In this document: positions 10,001 to 21,985 of the stretch, in pieces
Position numbering within the stretch: the first letter of the stretch is position 1
Layout of the letters: every line of letters begins with the position of its first letter
Origin: Ziziphus jujuba
Lineage: Eukaryota > Streptophyta > Magnoliopsida > Rosales > Rhamnaceae
Direction: 5' to 3'
NCBI RefSeq assembly: GCF_031755915.1
Contig: NC_083382.1
Span: forward strand, 5,332,001-5,396,000
Length of the DNA stretch: 64,000 nucleotides
Made by a program: the position numbers and the translations under genes
The notes under the pieces: model-generated
Told to the model about the DNA's origin: nothing
Databases searched by the model: none
What the model saw: the letters and a program-made list of their open reading frames with translations, nothing else

Positions 10001-12504
10001 ACAACTTCCAAAAATTTTAACCTACCAAAAGACTCTTTTGTAAGTTTTCCATTACATATCTTTTCTAGTTTCGTCATAGATCGAAGAGTAAATGACTCTA
10101 GACTTGGAAAGGCAACAGATGAATGAGCTTGATCCTCCGAGTTAATGACATATTGAATTTCACCATTATTTTTGAAGCTGAAATGCTTCAACTCAGGAAA
10201 TCCTTCCCAATCTAATTCATGAACAATATTTTCCACACCCTTTAATCCATCAAGGTACAACTCTTTAGACCTTTTCAGCAATCTATTAAGACCATGCTCT
10301 TCTAATAGACTGGTTTTGGTGAAATTGATTAGTTTCAACATTCTTGAAGTTCCACGATCACTCCAGCCACTCAAGTCTCCAATCAGTAACATAAATCTTT
10401 CCAACTTATCATGAAACAAGTCTTTTGGCAAAATGTCGGAATTTGCAATTTCTAGATGTAAAGTAGTTAAATGCATCAAATTCTTCAGCTCACTGAGACT
10501 AGCATTACTACTTTCACCATTAGTCCCCTCAACCTCCCACTTTGAGAAGCTTTTTTTCATATACAACTCTTCTAAGTGAATCAAGCTGGACAGTATGTTA
10601 GGTCGAATCACTTTTAGACGAGAACAACTTGTCAAATCTAATAACCGCAGACGAGTCAATTGTCCTACTTGAGTTGGCAACTCCTCAATGCTGGATCTTG
10701 AAAGGTCAAGAATTTCCAAGCTTTTCAGCTCTGCAATTGAACTTAAGTTTCTCAGCCAACAATCACGCAAACACAGTGCTTGGAGATTTTGAAGGAAGCT
10801 AAAAGATGAAGGTAGTGCTCCTAAATAAGAATAAGACAAATCCAAAACTCTAAGCTCTTTTGTTTCTGCGAAAAAATGGTCAGGGACCTGTAGATATCGA
10901 ATCTTCCACATCCAAATGAAATGGATCCTAGCACATTGTAGCTTCTCAGGAAGATAATCAACATTATCACAGAGTAGGGAAATTGCAGTTGAGTCCTTGA
11001 GTTTTTTCCTGTTCAGGCATTCTCTTAGATCATCATTGCTTCTGATGTTATACATATGCCTATCATCTGATGCAATTGATATGCAAACATCGCGGATGAT
11101 GTCATGCAATTTAACCGTGTCATGATAATCGCCATCCAGCAACAAAAAGCGAGCTTTGAGCTTTCCAACTATCTTATGCAGCCTATCTCTTGCCTCATTC
11201 ATTCTATAGACGTCTTGAAACAAGCCCCAACCGATAATATATCTCAATAAGTCCTCAAGTCCTATGTTTGCATCTTCTTCATGTAGACAACAGAGCAAAA
11301 GCAGAGACTTTGCTTCTTCACTTCCTAAGAAATCATAGCTCAACTTTATACTTGAGTATACTTTTTCATTCATTCCTTCAATATTAGTTGGATTAGACCT
11401 TTGGAGCTGTCTCAAAGCATCATTCCAAGATGACAAGCTTTCAGTTTTCAAGGCACGTCCAACCGTTACAATGGCGATTGGTAGGCATCCACATTCTTCA
11501 ACAATCTGAGTTGCCAAAGGTTGGATATCAGAATTTTTAATTGGATCTCCCACTATCTTCCTAAACCAATCCCATGCTTCATTTTTTGATAGAAGTTCAA
11601 CTGGGAAATTCTTTTGCACACTCATATGATTACTTAACACATCTTGAAATCTCGAGGCCATAAGTATCTTGCATCCATTCTGATCATTCTCAAAAGCTAT
11701 TCCAATATCTACAAGGTCCAGTTCCTTCCAGATGTCATCAAGAATTAAAAGGAACCTCTCTTCTTTACTCAATCGATGTCTTAATCGATCTGCTCTTGCA
11801 CTTATGCTAGTCTCATGGAATACTAGACCTAGTTTATCGGCAACTTCTTGTTGAATTCTTAAAAGATTTGGAGTTTGGGATACAACAATAACAGCTACAT
11901 CATTGAATAGATTCTTCTCCAAGGCGCGTCTAGCAATTTCTTTAACAAGTGTTGTTTTACCAACGCCAGCCATTCCATACACTCCAATCGTACTGAATTT
12001 AACATCCTCAAGAGCCTTCATAATTCCCATCAAAGCTGAATTTCTGGTATCAAAGGCCATGAACCCTTTGTTTGGAAAACTACTTTGTAGAACAGGAACA
12101 TAAGAAATGATATCGGAGCAGGCTGAATCTTTTACTTCAACAACTTTCTGTGCCATCTTCTCTGCTTTCCTACCTAACCGATACCGTGACACCACATTCA
12201 GATAGGATCCATTTGAACAACACCCAGTATTTGCTTGGACTTCATCTTTCAGAAAACTTTCCACCTCCTCTGAGATCACATCTACTGTACTAAACCAGTG
12301 TTGAACACGATTCTCAATTTCTTCACCTCTTCTTTTAGCATTCTCAACCAAATGCTTCACCCTCTCTTTTTCGTTCTTCAAATCCTGAGCTTGAGTTTCC
12401 AGCTTTTCTATATTGCTTTTGTAATAATAGAAATAACCCAGTGGACGGCCGAGGCTGGAAACCGAACACTCTCCAATCTTTGTGGCTACTGAAACAAACT
12501 CCAT
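6811..12504 (-). CDS. CC-NB-ARC-LRR disease resistance protein, copy 1
   Basis: This is an intracellular immune receptor of the RPS2/RPS5-like (At4g27190-like) type. Exons, in transcript order: 12504-9709, 9583-9143, 8935-8198, 8100-7303, 6840-6769. The first four join at phase 0 with GT-AG borders, giving 1591 residues plus a short tail. Domains: CC about 1-150; NB-ARC with P-loop GMAGVGKTT at 177-185, kinase-2 LLILDDIW at 252-259, RNBS-B KILMASR about 279-285, GLPL-type GCLPIAI at 339-345, and the MHD position as LHD at 466-468. LRRs start near 550 and fill the rest. Exon 5 is inferred from copy 2. A one-base insertion there puts a TGA at 6811-6813, ending the protein near 1600 aa. If the last intron is retained, the protein stops at 7297 just after TEQV. 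The NB-ARC motifs look intact, so the gene may be functional. Confidence 0.88.
6961..7302 (-). other. intron 4 of NLR copy 1
   Basis: A non-coding stretch with a T tract near 6997-7026 and an (AAT)n run near 7134-7152. Unit B has the same layout at 15230-15500, including the AAT repeat. No gene is seen. Confidence 0.5.
11957..11977 (-). promoter_or_regulatory. possible miR482/miR2118-type target over the P-loop codons
   Basis: The transcript over the P-loop codons reads TGGAATGGCTGGCGTTGGTAA. miR482/2118 small RNAs are known to target this stretch in many NLRs. From memory of the family consensus the pairing has several mismatches, so cleavage is uncertain. The matching site in copy 2 (20269-20289) differs at further positions. 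Confidence 0.35.
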
Positions 12505-13555
12505 ACTAGTATACTACTCTATCCCCCCCTCTAGTCTCTCTATCTTTTTCTTGGAGAATGAAATTAAAACCCAAATGGAAGGTGATTGTGAGCAGGAAAT
12601 GATAACAAGATTCAAAAAAAAAAAAAAAAAAAAGCAACACAGAAAGATGTAAAATTTAGAAACTAATGAATGTATTATCAATCAAACAACTTGAAACCAA
12701 ATGATGAGGGAAAAAAAGGAAACAGCAGGAATAAGCAAATATTTTTGTTTTTTGTTTTTTTTGTTTTTTTTTTTTTTTTTTTTTGGGGGGGGGGGGGGCT
12801 TTTTGTTTTTCTTCTATTTTTTGGATCTTTTGAGAAGTAAAAGCAAAACAATTACAGCAGCAAAACAAAATCAAAGAAAGCAAAATACAAAGACTTGGAA
12901 AATCAAAGCAGAGAACAAAATGCAAAGGGAAGAATGTATTACTCCTTTTTAAATACGAACCTCAGAGAAGAGAAGAGAAGAGAAGGGGATGAGCTGCGAT
13001 GTTTTTTCAATACTTACTCACAAAGCCAATGAACACCGTGTTTATGGAAGAGCATCAGAAATTAGATGGAGTCAATTAGATGGAGTCAACGCTTCAAGAC
13101 AGAAAAGAGGTCAGATCAGATGGAAAATCAAAGCAGAGGACAAAATGAAAGTATGAGATTCAGAGAAGAGAATAGAGCTCCCAAAGTCAAAATACATGAC
13201 TTTGGCTCCCAAAATCAATGAACACCACCATGTGAATGAAAATCAAAAAAAGACAGTCACAAAAATTGACCATGCTCCAAGAACAATACTACACAGCTTG
13301 GCTTGGGAAAAGAACAAAGCATTGTCTTTAAGAAAAACAGATGAAGAAAAAAAAAAAAAATTTCATTTTCATTTTTGAGATGAGACTGAAATGATATCGT
13401 TTATCCAAAAAAACAAAAAAAAATTAAGAGTGTTTGTGAACTTTCAAAAATTTCATTTCAATAATATAGAATTGTCAAATTTATCGTATTTAGTTTTATT
13501 AATATCAAAAATTTTACTGAACAAATTACTAAACGTACTGTAACAGTATTCATTA
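12505..13555 (-). other. NLR copy 1 5' flank (promoter/UTR side)
   Basis: This is the upstream region of NLR copy 1 and is collinear with 20832-22400 of unit B, which has an extra block of about 630 bases from about 21325 to 21960. It contains homopolymers and A-rich stretches but no convincing coding frame. The open frames at 12656-12952 and 13196-13378 arise from poly-T/poly-A tracts. Confidence 0.6.
12758..12799. repeat. poly-T followed by poly-G tract
   Basis: A T-rich run (about 12758-12784) switches abruptly to an uninterrupted G run (about 12785-12798), about 250-300 bases upstream of the NLR copy 1 start codon. Unit B keeps a T-rich tract (about 20978-21050) but not the G run. Long G runs are also common assembly or sequencing error sites. 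Confidence 0.85.
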
Positions 13556-13760
13556 ATATTGTATTTTACCGTAATATATATATATTTACATATACCACGT
13601 TTGTGGTACAAAGGATCAAAACTGTGTTAACTATTATATTTATCTATATATATATATCTATTATATATATTTACACATTATTATATATCTTTCTTTATAC
13701 TGCCTGTAAGTGTTTTTTGTTGGAGTACTAAATACTAATAGCTCGAGTATACACTTGCCT

Positions 13761-14099
13761 TGTTAAAAAAAATAATAATAACTCAAAATTTTTATTTGGA
13801 TCCGTTTTTCATCCAGTTTTGTTTTCTCATATAAATATCCATGTATATCAGTTACATTAGGATATTCTGTTAAAGACTGGATGTATTGGGGTTTAGGATT
13901 TTCTGAGAATTGATTTGATTTCCCCACCAATCTTGTACCGTTCTATTTGATAGTTGATTATAGATTCTACATTTTTCTGTGGACGTAGATACATTGCCAA
14001 GCCACGTTAAATCTCTGTGTCACTATTTTGTTTTCTTTCTCGCTCTATTCCTTTGTTGTTTGATTATTCTCAATTACATTTATTCAGCAAATCCTAACA
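13761..14099. mobile_element. solo LTR of a Ty1/copia-like retrotransposon (339 bp)
   Basis: It begins TGTTA and ends TAACA, the canonical TG...CA inverted termini, and is flanked by the 5 bp direct repeat TGCCT at 13756-13760 and 14100-14104. The right half carries the copia-LTR-like segment with GCCACGTTAAATCTCTGTGT near 14001. There is no internal domain and no second LTR, so it is a solo LTR left by LTR-LTR recombination. The matching site in unit A (about 4443) is uninterrupted, so insertion followed duplication, barring precise loss. Confidence 0.85.
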
Positions 14100-14104
14100 T
14101 GCCT

Positions 14105-14625
14105 AACTAAATTGAGGATTTATATTTCTGGTTTTATTTTTACGAAATTCATGTCTATTTTCTACTTGACAGACTGTGTAAGAAAATTTTGATGATTTAT
14201 TAAAAATTAAAAACAAGATACATAGCATATCAAATTTCTTTTCTTAAAACTTGAAAGGTGATGCCAAAAAAAAAAAACAAAAAGATCTGAGATCAAAAGT
14301 AAATGAAAACGATTAAAGGATTAATGAAAGCTTTTATCACAATTGGATGAAAGGCCAAAAAAATCAAGTATGTATGAATTTCTTAACTTTGGATAGAATT
14401 AACAATTAGAATGCAATTTCTCTTGGGTTTGCTTAGAAACGTGATTTAAAGGATACAACACAACACATGTAGTTTTTCATATTCTCTCAAACAATATCCC
14501 CAACAAGGGCTTTTGTAATTTGCCAAACACTGAAGGAAGCACATTCAAACTACAAATTTATTGGAACCCATCAATTCATCATCTCCAAATACTTGGAATC
14601 TTCACAGGAACAGTCAATTCTTAAA
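14105..14625 (-). other. 3' flank of NLR copy 2
   Basis: No gene is seen. The stretch is collinear with unit A 4446-4724 and then 5818-6100, without the hAT-like element, which makes it the filled/empty-site comparator. Confidence 0.6.
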
Positions 14626-17600
14626 CTAAACTTCATCAGATTCTTCACTATTTTCATCTGCTTCATAATGCGGTACTTCTATAGAACTTCCTTCAGGTGA
14701 CCTTTTACATGCCAAAATATATTCCACGGTTAAAACGTAAGTTTACTCAAGACTCTCAATACAACTTATAGGGGAATCAACGTTATTTTTTAGTAGCAAA
14801 AATGCATCAAATATGCATACACATCCATGCATATATATGTGTATGTATGCATGTATGTATGTATTACTAAATGCCTTGCCATCTGTTGATCAGAAACTCT
14901 GATGATTTGACCGTCTCTGTAGTATATTTATTATGAGTGAAAGCATATAAAAAATTGGAAGCAAACATGAATGGAAGGAACTCTTGCCTTGTACTCATAA
15001 AATGCTCATAATCTTCGTAAGAATTTCCATCAGAATGTTCTTCATCTATCTGATCATCCTGTTGCAAGTTAATCATAATAATGTGAGACTTGACAGTTTT
15101 CCTAAAATTGCACATTTTATTACCAGTGACTATCACAAATGAAAAATATACACATATATATATATATATATATATATTATACTTAAATACTTAGTCATAG
15201 TCTCATAGACACCATACCAATGCCATCAATCTTCCTTTTTTTTTTTTCTCTACGTGCAGAGAACACAATTTTCAGCTTCTCTGCTTCATATTTTATCCAT
15301 ATCAATGAAAATTTATAGTTGAGTGAAAATACTTTTCATCACTTAACCCGAAGAAAATAATAATAATAATAATAATAATAAAATGCCGCTCCTCATCATT
15401 TTTAACTGACAATAGATCACAACTCCAAAGATAGCTAGAGCAAATATTAGAATTTATGATAAATTTTTAAAGCCACTTTTAGGTAAATGCAGGGCTAGGC
15501 TTCTACCTGTTCTGTAAACATTTGTTGTAATTCCATGCCAATGCCATGCTTACTATTCCAATGCTGTAATATGATGCTATTCACATCTTCAGTGAATCTA
15601 ACATGTTCCCTACGGTGAGGAAACAATTCTTCATATTCATCGTCCCATTCTGCATCAGATTCACTAGAATTTTCATCTTCCTCATCTATCAATAATTTAT
15701 GCAGCTTTGGGGTGCTTATGACTCCATGACAGAAAGTTTGCATCTCACGACATTGTCTAACAACTATCTCTTCCATGTTTGGAAAACTCATTTCGTAGTT
15801 GCCAGGGTAGAACATTGTGAGGGCTGGTAAACTATTGAGTTCCAAAACTTTCAAGTGATCAAAAACTATTTCACCTTCGTCGTCATTACCTTCCTCGTGA
15901 GTTGAAGTTATTCCTTCCATCATTTCACATCGACTTATGCTCATCTTTTTCAGTTTCGTCAAACTTTTAGCTGTTGAAGAAGATAACAGATATACCATTC
16001 TGCTGCAATCTGACACTATCAGATTTACCAAATTTTGAAGAGACACTGAGGATGGTACTAATTTCTTCAACCTGCCACAATTTATTACTTCCAGAGTGTT
16101 TAAATTCTTATAGGCTGTGCATGGTTGAGTACTCTCCTCCCATAAGTACATTAAGTTGGACAGGTCAGATAGTTTTAGTTCCCTTACATGTGAAAGTATT
16201 TGTGCCCATTCCTCCTTACCAACCAAGCCTTCATGTTCATCATCCCATATCCTACTTAGCAAGATTCGCTCCAATTTCAGTTTTTCCAGTCTAGGAAATG
16301 CAACCTGGAAAACAGTTATCCAAGTATGTATTTTAGAGGGAAAAAAAAAAAAAAAAAAAAACGATAAGTAAACTCAAATAAGCAGAGAAGAAGATAGTAT
16401 TCCAAATTTGAAGTCTTTACCTTATCAATCAAAAACAGGTGACGTTGTTCAAGTGGAACACCATGATAAGCCAGTCCATATGTCTTTAAGAAGCTTTGGC
16501 ACTCTAAAGCTAAAACCTCAACAATACATTCTGACACCACCAGCCAATTTAACAAAGGCCATTCTGAAGTATGTGGTCCTGGATAAAATCTTACAAGTTG
16601 GTGCACTTTTACCAATCTCAGATCAGTCAATTGTGGGAACACAAACTTGGGCATTTTCACTAACCCTTCCTCCTCAGCAACAATTTCCTTTATCCCGCAA
16701 TCTATTACGCATAATATTTCAAGTTTAAGAAGACTTTTGGCAACTGAATATGGAAATAGATGTTGCAGATTTGGACATTCATAGATATAAAGTTTTTGGA
16801 TATTTGGGCAGGTAAGAATCCCTCGTGGATCCTTACCCCACACATGCTTCAGACTTGGTAATTTGAACAAGTGCAAGTTACTCAGTTGACTATGTGTGTT
16901 TTTGGATTCTTCTTGCACATCTGCTATTGGGATTTCAAATATTTCTTTTACCATATGACATTCCGATACTCTTGATGTTGTCAGACTGCAGAGTCTTCTC
17001 AGCATACCAGATGGAAATATGCTCGTTAGACTCCTACAGTTGGTGAATTCCACATCTTCTAATTTGCAAAAGGAATCTTCAGTTAATTGGTCTGACCAAA
17101 TCCTGTTGGGTTTGTTTATTGATCCAATTTCCATTGTCTTCAAGCTGGGGAATGCAACCTATACAAAACTTGTCTCATTGGTGAGTCAAAAACTAGAATA
17201 TTATCTTTTTCCTTACAATAAAAATAAAACTAACATTGATAAAAAGAGCAAAATAAATAAAATTATTGACCTCCAGTATACCACTAGATTAAAACTTTAG
17301 TTGTTTTCACTCTTAATGCTAACTCTTTCAAAACTATGGATTTAGAAGAATTATGTTGACTGTAGGAGACCAAATATTGATGAATTTTTAAACCGAATAT
17401 AACTATTTTATAATTATGCCAAACACAGAAAGTAGTAAAATGAATGTATGAAAAATAAGAGAGAGAAGTTAAAAACCTCACATTTTCATTGAAGAGAGAT
17501 AATGCATCATGGTTCTCTGCTGAATAGGAATTGAATGTCTTCAATGCTGGGCATCTCAAAATGATAAGTTCAGTTAACAATGGAAACTCAACAAAAGTTG

Positions 17601-20600
17601 CAGAGCAAAACTTTGTGAGTTTTTCAAGACCCCGTATCGTTAGAGAATTGAGTCTGGGGAACTTGAACTTCTTATCCATCACTTCATCTGTGCTTATTAT
17701 CTCTTCCATCATATCACACATCATTACCACAAGCCGTTTAAGTTGCAAAAGATTTGCGGCCACAGAAGACGGAAATAGGTTCTTTAAGAATCCACAGTTG
17801 TTCACATTCAATGTCACTAAATTTTGAAAGCAAGTAGAGTCTGTGACTGTGAGCCCGTTATCCCATATCTTTCCAACATTGACCAAGGATAGTTCCAAGG
17901 TCTCCAATATGGGGAAAGAAATAATCTGCAAATACTAGTTGTTAATCAAAGTTTATTTTTTCCTTTCAATTGGATAAAGACAAGAACATACTTATTATAA
18001 TTTACAATGCTGCTAATAATTCAAGGGACATAAGTTAAAAAATGTACCGTGTCATTGAAAAAAGACATGGTAGAACTAGAAGATTCTGTCAATTGCTCCT
18101 CATTTAGACAAGTAGAAACTTGTAAAAACTTTGGTAGATCTCTCAGCCTCAAGGAACACAATTGAGAAAACTTAATGTTGTCCACTTCTTCAGTACCATT
18201 AACACAGTAAGCATCATGTTCGCCGTTGCATGTAATTATCTCCTCCAGCCTGCTGCAGTACGTAACTTCGATATCTTTTAGTAGCAGAAGGCCTTTAGCT
18301 ATGGAGAATGAGAAGAGATTTTTCAATTGATAACAGTAGCTAACTTCCAAAAATTTTAACTTACCAAAGGACTCTTTTGTGAGTTTTCCATTACATATCT
18401 TTTCTAGTTTCATCATAGATCGAAGAGTAAATGACTCTACACTTGGAAAGGCAACAGATGGAGTAGGCTGATCCTCCGAGTCAATGAAATATCGAATTTC
18501 ACCATTATTTTTTAAGCTGAAATGCTTCACCTCAGGAAATCCTTCCCAATCTAATTCATGAACAATATTTTCCACACCCTTCAATCCATCAAGGTACAAC
18601 TCTTTAGACCTTTTCAGCAATCTTTGAAGACCATGCTCCTCTGATAGACTGTTTTTCGTAAAATTGATTAGTTTCAGCATTCTTGAAGTTCCACAGTCGC
18701 TCCAGCCACTCAAGTTTCCAATTAGTATCTTAAATCTTTCTAACTTATCATGAAACAAGTCATTTGGCAAAATGTTGGAATTTGCAATTTCTAGATGTAA
18801 AGTGGTCAAATGCACCAAATTCTTCAGCTCACTGAGACCAGCAGCCTCCCACTTAGAAAAGCTCTTTTTCATATACAACTCTTCTAAGTGAATCAAGCTT
18901 GATAGTATGTTAGGTTCAATCACTTTTAGACGAGAACAACTTGTCAAATCTAATAACCGAAGACGAGTCAACTGCCCTATTTGACGTGGCAACTCCTCAA
19001 TGCTGGATCTTGAAAGGTCAAGAACTTCCAAGTTCTTCAGCTCTGCAATTGAAGTCAAGTCTCTGAGCCAGCAATCACGCAAACACAATGCTTGGAGGTT
19101 TTGAAGGAAACAAAAAGATGAAGGTAGTACTCCTAAATAGGAATAAGACAAATCCAAAATTCTCAGCTCTTTGGTTTCCTCAAAAAAATGATCAGGGATT
19201 TGTAGATGACGAATCTTCCACATCCAAAAGAAATGAAGCTTAGCACATTCTAGCTTTTCGGGAAGATAACCAACATTCTCACAGAGTAGGGAAATTGCAG
19301 TTGAGTCTTTGAGTTTTTTCTTGTTTAGGCGTTCTTTTAGATCATCATTGCTTCTGATGTTATACATATGCCTATCAACTGATGCAATTGATATGCAAAC
19401 ATCGCGTATGATGTCATGCAATTTAACCGTGTCATGATAATCACCATCCAACAACAAACACCGAGCTTTGAGCTTTTCAACTATAATCTGCAGCCTATCT
19501 CTTGCCTCGTCCATCTTATAGACATCTTGAAACAAGCCCCAACCCATAACATATCTCAATAAGTCCTCAATTCCTATGTTTGCATCTTCTTTATGTAGAC
19601 AACACAGCAAAAGCAATGACTTTGCTTCTTCACTTCCTAAGAAATCATAACTCAACTTTATACTGGAGTAAACCTTTTCATTCATTCCTTCAATATTCGT
19701 TGGATTAGACCTTTGGAGTTGTCTGAAAGCATCATTCCATGATGACAAGCTTTCAGTTTTCAACGCATGTCCAACTGTTACAATGGCGATTGGCAGGCAT
19801 CCACATTCTTCAACAATTTGAGTCGCCAAAAGTTGGATATCAGAATTTTTGATTGGATCTCCCACTATCTTCCTAAACCAATCCCATGCTTCATTTTCTG
19901 ATAGAAGTTCAACTGGGAAGTTCTTTTGCTCACTCATACGATTGCTTAACACATCTTTAAATCTCGAGGTCATAAGAATCTTGCATCCATTCTGATCATC
20001 CTCAAAAGTTATTCCAATATCTACAAGGTCAAGTTCCTTCCAAATGTCATCAAGAATTACAAGGAACTTCTCTTCATTCCTCAATCGATGTCTTAATCGA
20101 TCTGCTCTTGCACTGATGCTAATCTCATGGAATACTAGACCTAGTTTATCAGCAATTTCTTGTTGAATTCTTACAAGATCTGGAGTATGGGATACAACAA
20201 TCAAAGCTACATCATCAAATAGCTTCTCTTCCAAGGCACGTCTAGCTACTTCTTTAACAAGTGTTGTTTTACCTACACCAGCCATCCCATACACTCCAAT
20301 TATACCAACATTAATGTCAACAAGAGCATTCATAATTCCCATCATAGTTGAATTTCTTGTGTCAAAAGCCATGAACCCTTTATTTGGAAAACTACTTTGT
20401 AGAACAGGAACATAAGAAATGTTATCAGAGCAGGCTGAATCTTTTATTTCAACAACTTTTTGTGTCATCTTCTTCGCTTTCCTACCTAGCCGATACCGTG
20501 ACACCAAATTCAGAGACGATCCATTGGAACAACACCCAGTATTTGCATGGACTTTATCTTTCAGAAAACTTTCCACCTCCTCAGAGATCACATCTACTGT

Positions 20601-20831
20601 ACTAAACCACTGTTGAACATGATTCTCAATTTCTTCACCTTTTCTTTTAGCATTTTCAACCAAATGCTTCACCCTCTCTTTTGCATTCTTCAAATCCTGA
20701 GCTTGAGTTTCCAGCTTTTCTATATTGCTTTTGTAATAATACAGATAACCCAGTTGACGGCCGAGGCTGGAAACTGAACACTCCCCCATCTTTGTGACCA
20801 CAGAAACACCAATTCTAATAACAAACTCCAT
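14626..20831 (-). CDS. CC-NB-ARC-LRR disease resistance protein, copy 2
   Basis: This is the paralogue of the 6811-12504 gene. Exons, in transcript order: 20831-18048, 17925-17482, 17158-16421, 16304-15507, 15058-14988, 14701-14626. Phases join without a break to about 1636 residues ending in TAG at 14626-14628. The start is five residues longer at the N-terminus than copy 1. P-loop GMAGVGKTT lies at about 182-190, followed by kinase-2 LVILDDIW, GLPL-type GCLPIAI and an LHD in the MHD position. About nine residues present in the copy 1 LRR region (after KWE) are missing here. The last two exons encode a strongly acidic tail (pieces DDQIDEEHSDGNSYEDYEHF and EADENSEESDEV). The exon 5 donor reads CAAG/GCAAGA, a GC donor, whereas copy 1 has GT there. 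The two tail exons are inferred from frame, splice signals and partial conservation, and are less certain than the first four. Confidence 0.88.
15231..15506 (-). other. intron 4 of NLR copy 2
   Basis: Non-coding, with a T tract near 15236-15248 and an (AAT)n microsatellite at about 15357-15381. It is collinear with intron 4 of copy 1. No gene is seen. Confidence 0.5.
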
Positions 20832-21536
20832 ACAACTCTTATCCCCCCTCCTCTAGTCTCCCTTTCTTTTTCTTGGAGAATGAATTTAAAACCCAAATGG
20901 AACGTGCTTATGAGCAGGAAATGGTAACAAAATTCGAAAAAAGCAACACAAAAAGATGTAAAATTTGGGAAGTAATGAAATTTTTTTTTTTCTTTTTCCT
21001 CCCTTTTTTTTTTTTTTTTTTGTCTTTTTGTTTTTCTTTCTTTTTTTTGGATCTTTTGAGAAGTAAAAGCAAAACAACTACAGCAGCAAAACAAAATCAA
21101 AGAAAGCAAAATGCAAAGACATAGAAAATCAAATCAGATAACAAAATGCAAAGGGAAGAATGTGTTACTCTTTTTCAATATGAAGCTGAGAGAAGAGAGG
21201 AGAAGGAGATGAGCTGCAACGTTTTTTCAACACATCTCCCACGGTCAATGAACACCATGTTTATGGAAAAGCATCAGAAATTGGTGGGAGTCAACGCTTC
21301 AAGAATATAAGACAGAAAAGAGATCGGATCGTTGACTTCTTAAGACAATATAAATCTACCATTGCATTGTGTTTTAGAAAATACATTTTCATTATCCTCC
21401 TTCCTCACATTTTATTTTTGTTTCAATTTATTCCCATATTAGTTCATTTATTTATACTCTTATTATTTTTTTATGTATTGATTTATCTTATTTTTTCTTT
21501 TTATGATTCATAGATAAAAACAATGACTAGGGAATG
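20832..21536 (-). other. NLR copy 2 5' flank
   Basis: The putative promoter and 5' UTR side of NLR copy 2. The first 450 bases are conserved with the copy 1 flank, including the stretch TTTTTCTTGGAGAATGAA just upstream of the start codon. Pyrimidine-rich tracts occur at 20978-21050. No separate gene is supported. Confidence 0.55.
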
Positions 21537-21625
21537 AAGGAATGGTTACGTGGTCAAAACTCAAAAGTTGAAGAAGTCATTACAAGAGGCATATGATACA
21601 GACTGCAATATGAAAATATTAAAAA
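21537..21625 (+). pseudogene. fragment of the formyltransferase last exon and 3' UTR
   Basis: The sequence from about 21538 matches the end of the formyltransferase gene at about 3957-4022 with indels and substitutions. It shares AATGG.TTACG.GGTCAAAA, then GAAGAAGT, the GAGGCATAT run and the following CAGCAAT-like stretch. Only the last dozen or so codons and the adjoining 3' UTR are recognisable, and the frame is disrupted. It marks where the duplicated segment once adjoined the formyltransferase gene. It cannot be functional. Confidence 0.75.
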
Positions 21626-21649
21626 TTATTGAATTCGTATTTGTTTTAG

Positions 21650-21985
21650 TACTTTTTGAGTCGTTTGGCCCCAGTTTAAACAAGTTGGAATGCAATAGAA
21701 AAAATAAATAAATAATAAAATGAATTCAATGTCAACCAAACCACTTGAAATCAAATGGTAGAAAAGATAAAAGAAGGAACTGAAAGTACTATAGCACTCA
21801 CATGTAATGGGGCAGCAGAGTATTCAATATATATATATATATATATATATTACCTTTTAGCTTCTGGTTTTTTATGTATAGTTGAGAAATTAACCAAATG
21901 AAGTGCTTAGTGAGTCTCAAGAGGAGCAAGAAAAGCAAGAAAGAAAACAAAATGCAGAGAGATGGAAAATCAAAGCAGAGGACAA
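21650..21985. repeat. decayed extra copy of the NLR upstream sequence
   Basis: Two pieces resemble the NLR 5' flank: AACCACTTGAAATCAAATG at about 21738 (compare about 12685) and a GCAAGAAAGAAAACAAAATGC stretch at about 21938 (compare about 12875-12925). It directly follows the formyltransferase fragment. The order is therefore gene end, then NLR upstream remnant, with the NLR body missing. A (TA)n run lies at 21829-21850. Confidence 0.5.

Larger units (their letters stand above)
4250..13555. repeat. tandem duplication unit A (NLR copy 1)
   Basis: This is the left unit of a direct tandem duplication. Homology to unit B (13556-22400) runs through the left flank, all NLR exons and introns, the 5' flank and the promoter-side sequence. 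Both right ends share a stretch containing TTGTCAAATTTAT. Unit A alone holds the hAT-like element at 4733-5809, the inverted-repeat insertions at 6330-6620 and the T/G homopolymer at 12758-12799. Boundaries are by eye, within about 50-100 bases. Confidence 0.85.

Noticed and set aside
12656..12952. Open frames with long Lys or Phe/Gly runs
   Set aside because: Produced by the poly-T/poly-G tract upstream of NLR copy 1.
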